Below, piece after piece: positions 49,020 to 59,537 of a stretch of 64,000 nt of DNA (its first letter is position 1; every line of letters starts with the position of its first letter). The position numbers were made by a program, and so were the translations under genes. A model generated the notes under the pieces. It saw nothing but the letters and a program-made list of their open reading frames with translations. It was not told where the DNA came from and did no database searches. This DNA is from Opitutaceae bacterium. GTDB lineage: Bacteria > Verrucomicrobiota > Verrucomicrobiia > Opitutales > Opitutaceae. The DNA is taken from contig JAEUGX010000087.1 in assembly GCA_016795545.1 (NCBI GenBank), forward strand, positions 1 to 64,000, read 5' to 3'.

Positions 49020-50114
49020 TTAAAACGAATTTAGCGATTGGATGACGTGGTCCACCTGCTCGTCGGACAGCTCGGGGAAGATGGGCAGGCTCACGCAGCG
49101 CGCGCTCGCCGCCTCCGCGACCGGCAGGCTGCCCCGGCGGTAGCCCAGCGACGCGTAGCAGGCCTGCAGGTGCATCGGGCCCGGGTAGATGATCTCCGTG
49201 CCGACGCCGGACTTTTCCAGGTGGGCGCGCAGCGCGTCGCGCCGCGGGTGCAGCAGCGTGAACTGGTGCCACACGGACTCGCCGTCGGCCGGCACGACCG
49301 GCAGCTGCGCATCGGCAAGGCGGATGCCGGCGCGGTAGCGCGCCGCGATCGCCCGGCGGCGGGCGGTCCAGGCGGCCAGCCGCCGGAGCTTGATGTTGAG
49401 GACGGCGCCCTGGAAACCGTCCATGCGGAAGTTGAAGCCCACCTCGGCGTGCTCGTAACGGCGCGGGGAGCCGTGGACGCGCAGCCGCTGCGCCCGGTCC
49501 ATGACCGCCGCATGCCGCGACACGAACGCCCCGCCTTCCCCGCAGCCGCCGAGGTTCTTGGTCGGGTAGAAGCTGAAGGTGCCGCAGTCGCCGATGAGCC
49601 CCACCGGCTGGCCCCGGTACGCGGCGCCAACGGCCTGGGCGCAATCCTCGACGACGAAGAGCCGGTGGGCGCGCGCGACGGCCATGATCTCGTCCATCCG
49701 CGCGGGCTGGCCGAAGATGTGCACCACCACGATGCCCTTGGTCCGCGGCGTGACGGCCCGGGCCACGGCCTCCGGGCTCAGGCACCAGGTGTCCGGGTCG
49801 ATGTCGGCGAACACCGGCGTGGCGCCGACGTAGCTGATGCCCCAGCAGCTGGAGGCGAAGGTGAAGGGCGTCGTGATCACCTCGTCGCCCGGGCCGAACC
49901 CGCCGCAGACCGAGGCCACGTGCAGCGGCGACGTGCCGCTGTTCATGCCCAGCGTCCGGGGATAGCCGAGCGTCGCGCTGAACGCCTGCTCGAAGTCCTC
50001 CACGTCCTTGCCCAGGCAGAAGCGGGTGGCGTCGTAGGTGGCGGCGAGCGCGGCCAGCACCTCGGCGCGGATCGCGCGGTGCTGCGGCTGGAGGTCGAGA
50101 AAGGGTACTTTCAT
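49020..50114 (-). CDS. DegT/DnrJ/EryC1/StrS family aminotransferase
   Basis: A 364-residue PLP-dependent aminotransferase of the sugar-nucleotide class. The N-terminal VPFLDLQ, the GTSPLHVA and PFTFASS segments and the PLP lysine Lys186 in YPTKNLGGCGEGG are present. Family members transaminate keto-sugar nucleotides for surface polysaccharides or antibiotics. No other sugar-nucleotide gene is nearby, so the substrate cannot be named. It lies between hemD and trpF, a position that does not explain its job. Confidence 0.92.
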   Translation of the reverse strand: MKVPFLDLQPQHRAIRAEVLAALAATYDATRFCLGKDVEDFEQAFSATLGYPRTLGMNSGTSPLHVASVCGGFGPGDEVITTPFTFASSCWGISYVGATPVFADIDPDTWCLSPEAVARAVTPRTKGIVVVHIFGQPARMDEIMAVARAHRLFVVEDCAQAVGAAYRGQPVGLIGDCGTFSFYPTKNLGGCGEGGAFVSRHAAVMDRAQRLRVHGSPRRYEHAEVGFNFRMDGFQGAVLNIKLRRLAAWTARRRAIAARYRAGIRLADAQLPVVPADGESVWHQFTLLHPRRDALRAHLEKSGVGTEIIYPGPMHLQACYASLGYRRGSLPVAEAASARCVSLPIFPELSDEQVDHVIQSLNSF

Positions 50115-50193
50115 GCGGATGGCTCCCCGCGCATTAGGCCGAGGAAGGCGGCCAGCGCAAAACTTATCGCTGCGCCCCTCCGGCCGCGCCGGT

Positions 50194-50982
50194 TCAGCGC
50201 GCCAGCTTCCCGAGCAGCCCCTGCACCAGCGACTCCAGCGTGGCCTCCCCGGCCTCGAAGTCGACGGGCAGGCCGAGCTGCTTCATCGTCGCCGTCGTGG
50301 TCGGCCCGATGCTGCCGGCCACCGGCCGGCGCGCCTTGGGCTCGAGCTTGAGCGCCGCCGCCTGGTCGAAGAAGGACTGCACCGCGGAAGGGCTCGCGAA
50401 GAGGATGGCGTCGGCCCCGTGACGCCGGAAACCCGCGGCGACCGGGTCGGCCGCCAGGTCCGTCTCCTCCGTACGGTAGACCGGCAGCTGGTCCACGATG
50501 GCCCGCTCGGCCTCGAGCTTCTCCACCAGCGCCTCGCGGTTCCGGTTGCCCGTGACCACGAGTATCTTCGCGCTGTCCAGCGCCTCGCGCTCGGCCAGCC
50601 GGGCCGCCAGTTCCTCCCCGCTCGCCTTCCGGGGCTGGAGTTCAACCCGCAGGTGCTGCTCCCGAACCGCCGCGGCCGTCGCCTCGCCCACGACCGCGAT
50701 ACGCACCAGGCCGAGCGAGCGGATGTCGTCGAACACCCGGTGAAACTCCTCGAAGAAGTACTTCACCCCGTTGACGCTGGTGAACACGAGCCACTCGTAG
50801 GAGCCGAGCTCCTGGAAGACCTCGGCCAGCGTGTCCAGGTCGACATCCTTCCGCACGCGGATCAGCGGCAGCTCGATCACGTCGGCGCCCAGCTCCTCGA
50901 GGCGGGAGCGCCAGGGCGCGGCCTGGCTGGAGGGGCGGGTGATCACCACACGGCGGCCGGCGAGCGGCAGGGACGATTTCAT
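50194..50982 (-). CDS. hemD: Uroporphyrinogen-III synthase
   Basis: A 262-residue enzyme that cyclises hydroxymethylbilane to uroporphyrinogen III. The family has low conservation; here GRRVVITRPSSQA at the N-terminus, WLVFTSVNGVKYFFE, AVVGEATAAAVRE and ILFASPSAVQSFF fit well, and the position right after hemC confirms it. I chose the ATG at 50982, since upstream sequence in frame is unrelated and overlaps hemC. Confidence 0.92.
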   Translation of the reverse strand: MKSSLPLAGRRVVITRPSSQAAPWRSRLEELGADVIELPLIRVRKDVDLDTLAEVFQELGSYEWLVFTSVNGVKYFFEEFHRVFDDIRSLGLVRIAVVGEATAAAVREQHLRVELQPRKASGEELAARLAEREALDSAKILVVTGNRNREALVEKLEAERAIVDQLPVYRTEETDLAADPVAAGFRRHGADAILFASPSAVQSFFDQAAALKLEPKARRPVAGSIGPTTTATMKQLGLPVDFEAGEATLESLVQGLLGKLAR

Positions 50983-51037
50983 GTTGGAAGAGGCGGGCGC
51001 AAGGGTGCGGGGCCGGGAGCGGCGGCGCGGGACGCCC

Positions 51038-51892
51038 TCAGGCCGGGAAACCCAGCTCCCGCAGGATCCGGGCGGCGGTGGCGGCGGGCTGCGCAAAATC
51101 CGCGTCGGCGAGCGGCAGCGCGCGGATGCCGGTCTTTTCGTGGTAGATATGAAGCTTGCCCGGCGTCGCATGCGCCGCGAACGCGATCTGGCAGCCGCCG
51201 CCCATCATCGCCTGGAACGCCCGCTCCAGCGTCACGGCGCGAGCGGTGGCCGCATCCAGCGCCGCCCCGAAGCGCGCCGCGTCGGCCGTCCGGCATTGCA
51301 GCGCGATCGCCCCCTGCCCCACCGCCGGCACGCTCTGGTCGTGGGCCAGAGGCCGGAACTCGAGTCCCGGCCAGCCCGCGATGCCCAGCCGGGCCAGCCC
51401 GGCTGCGGCAAGAATGGAGGCGTCGGCCTCGCCCGCGGCGATTTTCTTCAGCCGGGTGTCCACGTTGCCCCGGATCTCGGTGAAGGTCGCCGCCGGGAAC
51501 AGGCGGGCCACCTGCTGCTGCCGGCGCGGACTGCTGGTCGCGATCCGGGACGGCACGGAGACCCCGGCCCGCACCACCAGGACGTCGCGCGTGTCCGCCC
51601 GCGGCAGGTAGCCCGCGACGGCCAGCCCCGGCGTGTCGGCGCCCGGCAGGTCCTTGCAGCTGTGCACCGCCGCATCCGCCTCACCACGCAGCAGCGACTG
51701 CTCGATCTCCGCGGTGAAGAGCCCCTTGCCCCCCTGGCGGGCCAGCGACCATTCCGCCTGGCGATCGCCCGTGGTCACCACCCGGAGCAGTTCCACCTGA
51801 GCGCCCGCAAAGTGCTCCCGCAGCCGCGCCGCCATCGCCTCGGCCTGCACCAGGGCGAGCGGACTCTTGCGGGTCGCGAGGACGATTTTCAT
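51038..51892 (-). CDS. hemC: Hydroxymethylbilane synthase (porphobilinogen deaminase)
   Basis: A 284-residue enzyme of tetrapyrrole synthesis. The cofactor-binding cysteine is Cys234 in MMGGGCQIAFAAHA. The N-terminal LATRKSPLALVQ, GKGLFTAEIEQSL, AVHSCKDLP and VPAVGQGAIALQ segments are all present. It is a little shorter than E. coli HemC at the C-terminus. It is 55 bases upstream of hemD in a likely hemC-hemD-degT-trpF transcript. Confidence 0.96.
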   Translation of the reverse strand: MKIVLATRKSPLALVQAEAMAARLREHFAGAQVELLRVVTTGDRQAEWSLARQGGKGLFTAEIEQSLLRGEADAAVHSCKDLPGADTPGLAVAGYLPRADTRDVLVVRAGVSVPSRIATSSPRRQQQVARLFPAATFTEIRGNVDTRLKKIAAGEADASILAAAGLARLGIAGWPGLEFRPLAHDQSVPAVGQGAIALQCRTADAARFGAALDAATARAVTLERAFQAMMGGGCQIAFAAHATPGKLHIYHEKTGIRALPLADADFAQPAATAARILRELGFPA

Positions 51893-52041
51893 GGAAAACG
51901 GACAATGCCGACGACCACCCGCACGGCAAGCCGGGCTTTTGGCCGCGAAGCGACATGCCCCGGCAAAACCGCACGATCGGAGCCCTCACGGGGTTTTCGC
52001 TCTTGCGGCAGCCACCCGGCTGCGATTTTTTCCGGCCTCAC

Positions 52042-52118
52042 GGACGATTAGCTCAGTTGGTTAGAGCATCTCGTTTACACCGAGGGGGTCGGGGGTTCGA
52101 GTCCCTCATCGTCCACCA
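52042..52118 (+). tRNA. tRNA-Val (anticodon UAC)
   Basis: A 77-base cloverleaf with acceptor stem GGACGAT/ATCGTCC, D arm GCTC-GAGC, anticodon loop TTTACAC with TAC at its centre, variable loop, T arm with TTCGAGT, and an encoded CCA end. The anticodon UAC reads valine codons GUA/GUG and probably more. It lies between hemC and asd, with no integrase or repeat of its 3-prime end nearby. Confidence 0.96.
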
Positions 52119-52211
52119 GCCTACGGCCCGGCGCGCTCCGGATGGCGCGCCCCAGGTTGGACGGCGAGCGCGGCTCTCGCCGTATGTATTCCTCGCTTTC
52201 CCTGTCCTTGC

Positions 52212-53240
52212 TCAAGCCCGCAGCGGCAGGCCCAGCTCGATCATCTTTTCGGCGGTCTGGATAGCGTTCAAGGCGGCACCCTTCCAGAGGTTGTCACCGC
52301 TGACCCAGAGGGCGAGGCCGTTGTCGAGGGCGGTATCGAGCCGGAGCCGGCCGACGCCGCACTTCTCCTTGCGGCTATACGCGAGGGGCGTCGGGTAGGC
52401 GTTGGCTGACGGGTCGTCGACGAGTTCCGCCCCGGAGAATCCGCGGATGGCCTCGCGGGCGGCGGCCACGCTGACCGGGCGGGTGAACTCGGCGTTGATT
52501 GACACCGAGTGGGCGCGGACGACGGGGACGCGGATGCAGGTGGCGGACACCTTGAGGTCGGGCAGGTCGAGGATCTTCCGGCTCTCGGCGCGCATCTTGG
52601 CCTCCTCGCCGGTGTAGCCGTCGCCGCCGAAGGAATCAATGTGTGGGATGAGGTTCTGGAAGATCTGGTAAGGGTAGACCTTGCGCGGCAGGGGCTGCCC
52701 GGCGACGTAAGCCTTGGTCTGGGCATCGAGTTCGACGACCGCGTCGGCGCCCGTGCCAGAGACGGACTGGTAGGTGGAAAACACGACCCGCCTGAGTCCG
52801 AACTCGCGGTGGAGCGGATAGAGGGCCATGAGGGCGACCGAGGTGGAGCAGTTCGGGCTGGCGATGATGCCCTGGTGCGTGCGCAGGGCCTGGGCGTTGA
52901 TCTCCGGAACGACCAGCGGGACCTTCGGGTCCATGCGGAACGCCGAGCTCTTGTCGATGACCAGGCAGCCGCGCTTGACGGCTTCCGGCGCCAGCGCCTT
53001 CGACACCGAGCCGCCGGCCGCGAAGAACGCCAGGTCCAGACCGGCAAACGCCTCGGGCTTGGCCTCCTGCACGGCAAGCTTCTTTCCGCCGAAATCCAGG
53101 CTGCGGCCCGCGGAACGCGCCGAAGCCAGCGGCCTCAGCTCCGCCAGCGGGAATGCGTGCGCCTGCAGCAGGGCAATCAGCTCTTGACCGACTGCTCCGG
53201 TGGCCCCGACGATGCCGACTCGATAGGAATTAGTGCTCAC
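52212..53240 (-). CDS. asd: Aspartate-semialdehyde dehydrogenase
   Basis: A 342-residue enzyme reducing aspartyl phosphate to the semialdehyde that feeds lysine, diaminopimelate, threonine and methionine synthesis. VGIVGATGAVGQEL opens the NADP fold. The catalytic Cys is in SPNCSTSVALMAL, and the RVPVVRAHS segment follows. The GTG start at 53240 is preceded by nothing resembling a family N-terminus, so it is the likely start. It sits almost back to back with the L,D-transpeptidase gene, whose GTG begins two bases away on the other strand. Confidence 0.95.
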   Translation of the reverse strand: MSTNSYRVGIVGATGAVGQELIALLQAHAFPLAELRPLASARSAGRSLDFGGKKLAVQEAKPEAFAGLDLAFFAAGGSVSKALAPEAVKRGCLVIDKSSAFRMDPKVPLVVPEINAQALRTHQGIIASPNCSTSVALMALYPLHREFGLRRVVFSTYQSVSGTGADAVVELDAQTKAYVAGQPLPRKVYPYQIFQNLIPHIDSFGGDGYTGEEAKMRAESRKILDLPDLKVSATCIRVPVVRAHSVSINAEFTRPVSVAAAREAIRGFSGAELVDDPSANAYPTPLAYSRKEKCGVGRLRLDTALDNGLALWVSGDNLWKGAALNAIQTAEKMIELGLPLRA

Positions 53241-53241
53241 G

Positions 53242-53778
53242 GTGAATGATGCGTTGAAACGGTTGAAAGAAAAGTGCGACACGCTCGGAATCAAGCCCGC
53301 AGCGCGTGTCATGTCCGTTTCTCTCGCACAGCAGGTGCTCATGTTTTTCGAAGACTGTGCTTTGCGCAAGAGCTACATCGTCTCGACGTCGCTCCGCCCG
53401 CCCTCGAACGTGCAGGATTCGCTCGGCACCCCGCGCGGGCTGCATGTGGTCGCCGAGAAGCATGGTGCCGGCGCCCCGCCCGGCATCGTGTTCAAGGGAA
53501 GGGTCTCGACGGGGCGCCATTTCTCCGAGTTCGATCCTGCCGAACAGGAGCGCAACCTCATCACTAGCCGCATCCTCTGGCTTCGCGGCCTCGAGCCGGG
53601 CGTCAACGTCGGCGGCGCAGTCGACACCTATTGCCGCTACATCTACATTCACGGCACCAACCACGAGGACCGGCTCGGCCGGCCGGCGAGCGCCGGCTGC
53701 GTGCAGATGAGCAACCTCGACGTCATCGAACTCTTCGATCACGCGCGCGTGGGGGATCACGTGTGGATCGAGGATTGA
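53242..53778 (+). CDS. L,D-transpeptidase (YkuD domain)
   Basis: A 178-residue cysteine transpeptidase of the YkuD type, which forms 3-3 peptidoglycan cross-links or attaches proteins to the wall. The catalytic motif is seen in full: His137 in YIHGTNHEDRLG and Cys153 in PASAGCVQM. VSTSLRPPSNVQDSLGTP and GLHVVAEKHGAG match a known Gram-negative subgroup. No classical signal peptide is seen, so export is unclear. The start is uncertain: GTG at 53233 or 53242 keeps the family N-terminus; an ATG at 53311 is shorter. I chose 53242, which avoids overlap with asd. Confidence 0.88.
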   Translation: MNDALKRLKEKCDTLGIKPAARVMSVSLAQQVLMFFEDCALRKSYIVSTSLRPPSNVQDSLGTPRGLHVVAEKHGAGAPPGIVFKGRVSTGRHFSEFDPAEQERNLITSRILWLRGLEPGVNVGGAVDTYCRYIYIHGTNHEDRLGRPASAGCVQMSNLDVIELFDHARVGDHVWIED

Positions 53779-53860
53779 GCGGGGCCGCAAGCGGGCGGAG
53801 GTCGGGGGGCCTCGACTTCCTTTTTCGAAGGGCTGATCCCGGCTGCCGGCCGACGCTGGC

Positions 53861-56104
53861 CTACTCGTTTCGTCCGAAGAGCAGCCGCAGCGAATTGATG
53901 CAGACGACGAGGGTGCTGCCTTCGTGGGCGCCGACGCCGACGGCCAAGGGGACGGCGCCGACCGCGGTGGCGAGCACCATCACGACCACGACGCCGAGCG
54001 AGAGGGTCAGGTTCTGCCGGATGATGACCTTGGCGCGGCGGCTGAGGCGTTCGGCGGCGAGGAAGCTCTCGATGCGATCGTGCATCAGGATAACCTCAGC
54101 CTGCTCCAGCGCGGCGTCGCTGCCGCGGGCGCCCATGGCGACGCTGACATCCGCCGCCGCGAGGCTCGGGGCGTCGTTGACGCCGTCGCCGACCATCGCC
54201 ACGCGCGCCGCCGGGCGGGAGCGGCGCAGTTCCTGGATGGCCTCGACCTTCTGCTCCGGCGTGAGGTGGGCGCGCACCTCGTCGAGTCCGAGTTCGCGCG
54301 CCACCGCCTCCGCGGCCTGGCGGCGGTCGCCGGTCAGCATCACGGTGCGCAGGCCCATCCGCTTCAGTTCGGCGAGCACCTTCTTGGATTCGGCCCGGAT
54401 CTGGTCGCGCAGCAGCACGCGGCCGAGAATGTCGCGGCCGACCACCCACACCTCGGCCAGCTCGGCCGGCGCCGGAGGCAGCTTGGCGGCCCAGCCGGCG
54501 AGCGGTCCCGCCTCCAGCAACTCGCGCCGGCCGAGCAGCGCCTGCGCGCCGCCGTAGCTGCCGCGCACCCCCTGCCCCACGATATTCCTGAAGTCCTCCA
54601 GCGGGATCAGCCGCACGCCCCGGGCCCGCGCGTCGCGCACGATCGCGCGGGCGAGCGGGTGCTCGGAGCGCGACTCCAGCGCGTAGGCCAGTTCCATGAC
54701 CTCCGTCTCGCGCCCCGGCGGGAAGCTCTCATAGCCCGCCACGCTCAGTTCGCCGGTCGTAAGCGTGCCGGTCTTGTCCATGGCCACGATGTTGACATCG
54801 GCCAGCTTCTCGATCGCCGCGCCGCCGCGGAACAGCACGCCATGCCGCGCCCCCCAGGCGATGGCCGCGAGCACGGCGGACGGGATCGACAGCACGAGCG
54901 CGCAGGGGCTGGCGACCACCATCAGGGTCATGGCGCGGTAGAACGCGGACCGGGTCTCGGGTGTGTTGGCGAATGCCGGCAACCCGAATCCCAGCCACCA
55001 GACCAGGAACATGGCGAATGATCCGCCGATCACAAGGTAGGTGTAGCGGGTGCCGAACTTGTCGGTGAACCGCTCGCTCGGCGCCTTCAGCTTCTGCGCG
55101 GTCTGGATCAGTCGGATGATCTTCTGCAGCGTGCTTTCCGACGGCAGCCGCGCGACGTCGAAGTCGATCGCACCCCACAGGTTGAGCGTGCCGCTAAACA
55201 CCGGGTCGCCGATCCCCTTCTCCACCGGGTTGGCCTCGCCGGTCAGCGCCGATTCGTCGCTGGCGCTCTTGCCGTCCGCGACGGTGCCGTCGGCGGCGAA
55301 GGCCTCGCCGGGCTTCACCCGCACGCGCTGTCCCACCTGCAGCTGCTCGACCGCCACCGCCTGCTCCGTCCCATCCGCCCGCACGAGGGTGGCCTGCTTG
55401 GGCGCAGTCTTGAGGAGCGCGCTCACCTCGCGCTGGGTCCGGTCCAGGGCAAACTCTTCCATGGCCCCGGACGCGGAGAACAGGAACAGCAGCAGGACGG
55501 CCTCACCCCAGGCGCCGATCGCGACCGCGCCCGCGGCGACCGCCAGCATCAGGAAATGGATGTCGATCTCGCGCTTGCGCAGGTTCTCCCAGGTGTCGAC
55601 CGCCGCGTCCCAGCCGCCCGCGATCAGGCCGATTACATAGATGCTCAAGGCAATCCAGCCGCGCTCGGGTGCGACCAGTTCGGCCGTCATGCCTCCGATG
55701 CCGGCCAGCCCGCAGGTGCCCGCCAGGATCGCCAGCTTGCGCCATTCCTGCTGGTCGGCGGGGACCGCGGGCTTCACCTCGGGCCACTTCATCTCCCGCC
55801 AGTTCCAGAACTTTTCGGCCGTCACACACGTGTCGCGACCCACCACCATCGCGCCCCCCTCCTTGCGCAACGAATAGCCGCTCGGGGTCACCGCCGTCCG
55901 GCCGGGCCCAAGCCGGACCTCGACCGCGGCGATTGTCGCCGCCAACCTCTCCTGCAGATCAGCCAGGTTGATGTCATCCAGCGTCGCCACCGCAACCCGG
56001 TGCGCCTCCGGATCTATCCGCACTGCCCGCACACCCGGCTGTTCGCGGAGGAAGTTCACCAACTCCCTCACCCAGTCACTGCCTGCCTCGAGCCGGTGCG
56101 TCAT
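53861..56104 (-). CDS. P1B-type metal-transporting ATPase (SPC/HEG subgroup, P1B-4-like)
   Basis: A 747-residue heavy-metal ATPase. Phosphorylated Asp443 lies in MDKTGTLT; LTGEANPVEK, LTGDRRQAAEA and GDGVNDAPSLAAADVSVAM are present. The transmembrane metal motif is Ser399-Pro400-Cys401 (SPCALVLSIPSA) and the last helix has HEGST at 727-731, the pattern of the cobalt/zinc/iron P1B-4 subgroup. The N-terminal 70 residues look like a metal-associated fold, but no CXXC is present. I start at the ATG 56104; an earlier TTG lies within the acs terminator. Confidence 0.92.
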   Translation of the reverse strand: MTHRLEAGSDWVRELVNFLREQPGVRAVRIDPEAHRVAVATLDDINLADLQERLAATIAAVEVRLGPGRTAVTPSGYSLRKEGGAMVVGRDTCVTAEKFWNWREMKWPEVKPAVPADQQEWRKLAILAGTCGLAGIGGMTAELVAPERGWIALSIYVIGLIAGGWDAAVDTWENLRKREIDIHFLMLAVAAGAVAIGAWGEAVLLLFLFSASGAMEEFALDRTQREVSALLKTAPKQATLVRADGTEQAVAVEQLQVGQRVRVKPGEAFAADGTVADGKSASDESALTGEANPVEKGIGDPVFSGTLNLWGAIDFDVARLPSESTLQKIIRLIQTAQKLKAPSERFTDKFGTRYTYLVIGGSFAMFLVWWLGFGLPAFANTPETRSAFYRAMTLMVVASPCALVLSIPSAVLAAIAWGARHGVLFRGGAAIEKLADVNIVAMDKTGTLTTGELSVAGYESFPPGRETEVMELAYALESRSEHPLARAIVRDARARGVRLIPLEDFRNIVGQGVRGSYGGAQALLGRRELLEAGPLAGWAAKLPPAPAELAEVWVVGRDILGRVLLRDQIRAESKKVLAELKRMGLRTVMLTGDRRQAAEAVARELGLDEVRAHLTPEQKVEAIQELRRSRPAARVAMVGDGVNDAPSLAAADVSVAMGARGSDAALEQAEVILMHDRIESFLAAERLSRRAKVIIRQNLTLSLGVVVVMVLATAVGAVPLAVGVGAHEGSTLVVCINSLRLLFGRNE

Positions 56105-56168
56105 CCCCTCACAGTCTGTCCCGATGCCGAGGGGGTGCAAATTGAATCGCGGACGCCGCGGCCGCGCC

Positions 56169-56200
56169 AAAAAAAGGCGACGCCCCGAGGAGGCGTCGCC
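56169..56200 (-). terminator. Intrinsic terminator after acs
   Basis: A nine-base-pair stem (GGCGACGCC and GGCGTCGCC at 56176-56184 and 56192-56200) with a seven-base loop is followed on the minus strand by seven T residues (plus-strand A run 56169-56175). It ends the acs transcript before the metal ATPase gene. An A/T tract on the other side is shorter, so any plus-strand activity would be weaker. Confidence 0.88.
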
Positions 56201-56228
56201 GTGAAAAAAGCAGACCGGGGTGCGGCGC

Positions 56229-58181
<1,953 letters not shown>

Positions 58182-58186
58182 TAGTT

Positions 58187-58192
58187 TCTCCT
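58187..58192 (-). promoter_or_regulatory. Shine-Dalgarno sequence deciding the acs start
   Basis: AGGAGA on the minus strand lies five bases before the GTG at 58181. Most other genes in the window lack such a sequence, which makes this site useful for start assignment. Confidence 0.75.
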
Positions 58193-58284
58193 GTTTGGGG
58201 TTGAAGCTAAAAGAGGTCGGTAGCAATGCCCCCGACGGATTGCACGGTCAAGCCTAGGCAGCTTCGTATTATACCCGCTTTTGT

Positions 58285-59457
58285 ATGGATAAAGAAAATC
58301 AGCCAGCGCCGCCAGCGGCGCAGGCTACTCCCCCTCCTCCGGCCGCACCGGAAAACACGATCCGCGTCGAAGGCATCCTCGACCTTGATAACAGCCGCAA
58401 CGGGCAGCTGCTCGACCTGGCCCGTCACGGCAAGCGCCGGCCGACGGACCCGTTCGTGCCGCGCGAGCTCGTGCGCCGGTTCAAGCTGCAGCAGGGCAGC
58501 ATCGTCACCGCCACGGCCACGCCGGACGAGCGGTTCCCGAACCCGAAGGTGCGTTTTATCGAGAAAGTGGACGGCATGGACCTCGAGGCCCGTCGCCGCG
58601 CCATCGATTTCGCCAATCTTATCACCGTCACTCCGAACAAGCAGCTGCGCCTCGAGATGAAGGACGGCCGGATGACCACCCGGGTCATCGACCTTTTCTG
58701 CCCTATCGGCAAGGGCACCCGCGGGCTGATCGTCGCCCCGCCCCGCACGGGCAAGACCACTTTCCTCCGCGACATCGCGCTCGGCGTCCTCGAGAACCAT
58801 CCCGAGTGCCACGTGATGATCCTCCTCGTCGACGAGCGGCCGGAAGAGGTCACCGACTTCAAACGCAGCGTCCCGGCCGAGGTCTGGGCGTCGTCGAACG
58901 ACGAGTCGGTGGAGAACCACGTCCGCATCGCCGACCTGTGCATCGAGCGCGCCAAGCGCCTGGTCGAGGCCGGCAAGGACGTGGTGCTGCTGCTCGACTC
59001 GCTGACCCGCCTGGCCCGCGCGCACAACACGCAGAAGAACTCCGGCCGCACCGGCTCCGGCGGCCTCGACGTCCGCGCCCTCGAGAAGCCCCGCCAGCTC
59101 TTCGCTGCGGCGCGCAACACCGAGGACGGCGGCAGCCTCACCATCGTGGCCTCCATCCTCGTCGAGACCGGCAGCCGGATGGACGACATCATCTTTCAGG
59201 AATTCAAGGGCACCGGCAACATGGAGCTGGTCCTCGACCGCAAGTGCGCCGAGATGCGCATCTGGCCGGCCGTCAACATCGCCTCTTCCGGCACCCGCCG
59301 CGAGGAGCTGCTGATCGACGCCAAGAAACTCGAGGGCATCCATTTCTTCCGCCGCGCGCTCGTGCAGCAGAAGATCGAGGAGGCGACCGACACCATGGTC
59401 ACCCGCCTCGGCAAGACGAAGACCAACGACGAGTTCCTCAAGCTGATCGCCCGCTGA
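58285..59457 (+). CDS. rho: Transcription termination factor Rho (short, variant primary RNA site)
   Basis: A 390-residue hexameric RNA helicase. The ATPase domain is complete: Walker A APPRTGKTT at residues 151-159, VDERPEEVTDF, LLLDSLTRLARAHNT and GSLTIVASILVETGSRMDD. The N-terminal helical domain of E. coli Rho is missing and replaced by about 25 Pro/Ala residues. In the cold-shock-like domain (about 26-100) the RNA-binding GFGFL is replaced by NGQLL at 39-43, removing both aromatic residues. TATTAT at 58267 lies 12 bases before the ATG, so the transcript may have a very short leader. Confidence 0.93.
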   Translation: MDKENQPAPPAAQATPPPPAAPENTIRVEGILDLDNSRNGQLLDLARHGKRRPTDPFVPRELVRRFKLQQGSIVTATATPDERFPNPKVRFIEKVDGMDLEARRRAIDFANLITVTPNKQLRLEMKDGRMTTRVIDLFCPIGKGTRGLIVAPPRTGKTTFLRDIALGVLENHPECHVMILLVDERPEEVTDFKRSVPAEVWASSNDESVENHVRIADLCIERAKRLVEAGKDVVLLLDSLTRLARAHNTQKNSGRTGSGGLDVRALEKPRQLFAAARNTEDGGSLTIVASILVETGSRMDDIIFQEFKGTGNMELVLDRKCAEMRIWPAVNIASSGTRREELLIDAKKLEGIHFFRRALVQQKIEEATDTMVTRLGKTKTNDEFLKLIAR

Positions 59458-59537
59458 AAATTTCCCCTTGCCCCGGCTTTTCATTCCGGGACAGATTAAC
59501 CCTTCCGCTCCCACCCTCTGACACGAAATCTTCCTGA

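Noticed and set aside
52042..52118. tRNA-Val as an integration site
   Set aside because: No integrase, no direct repeat of the tRNA 3-prime end and no change in gene style on either side.
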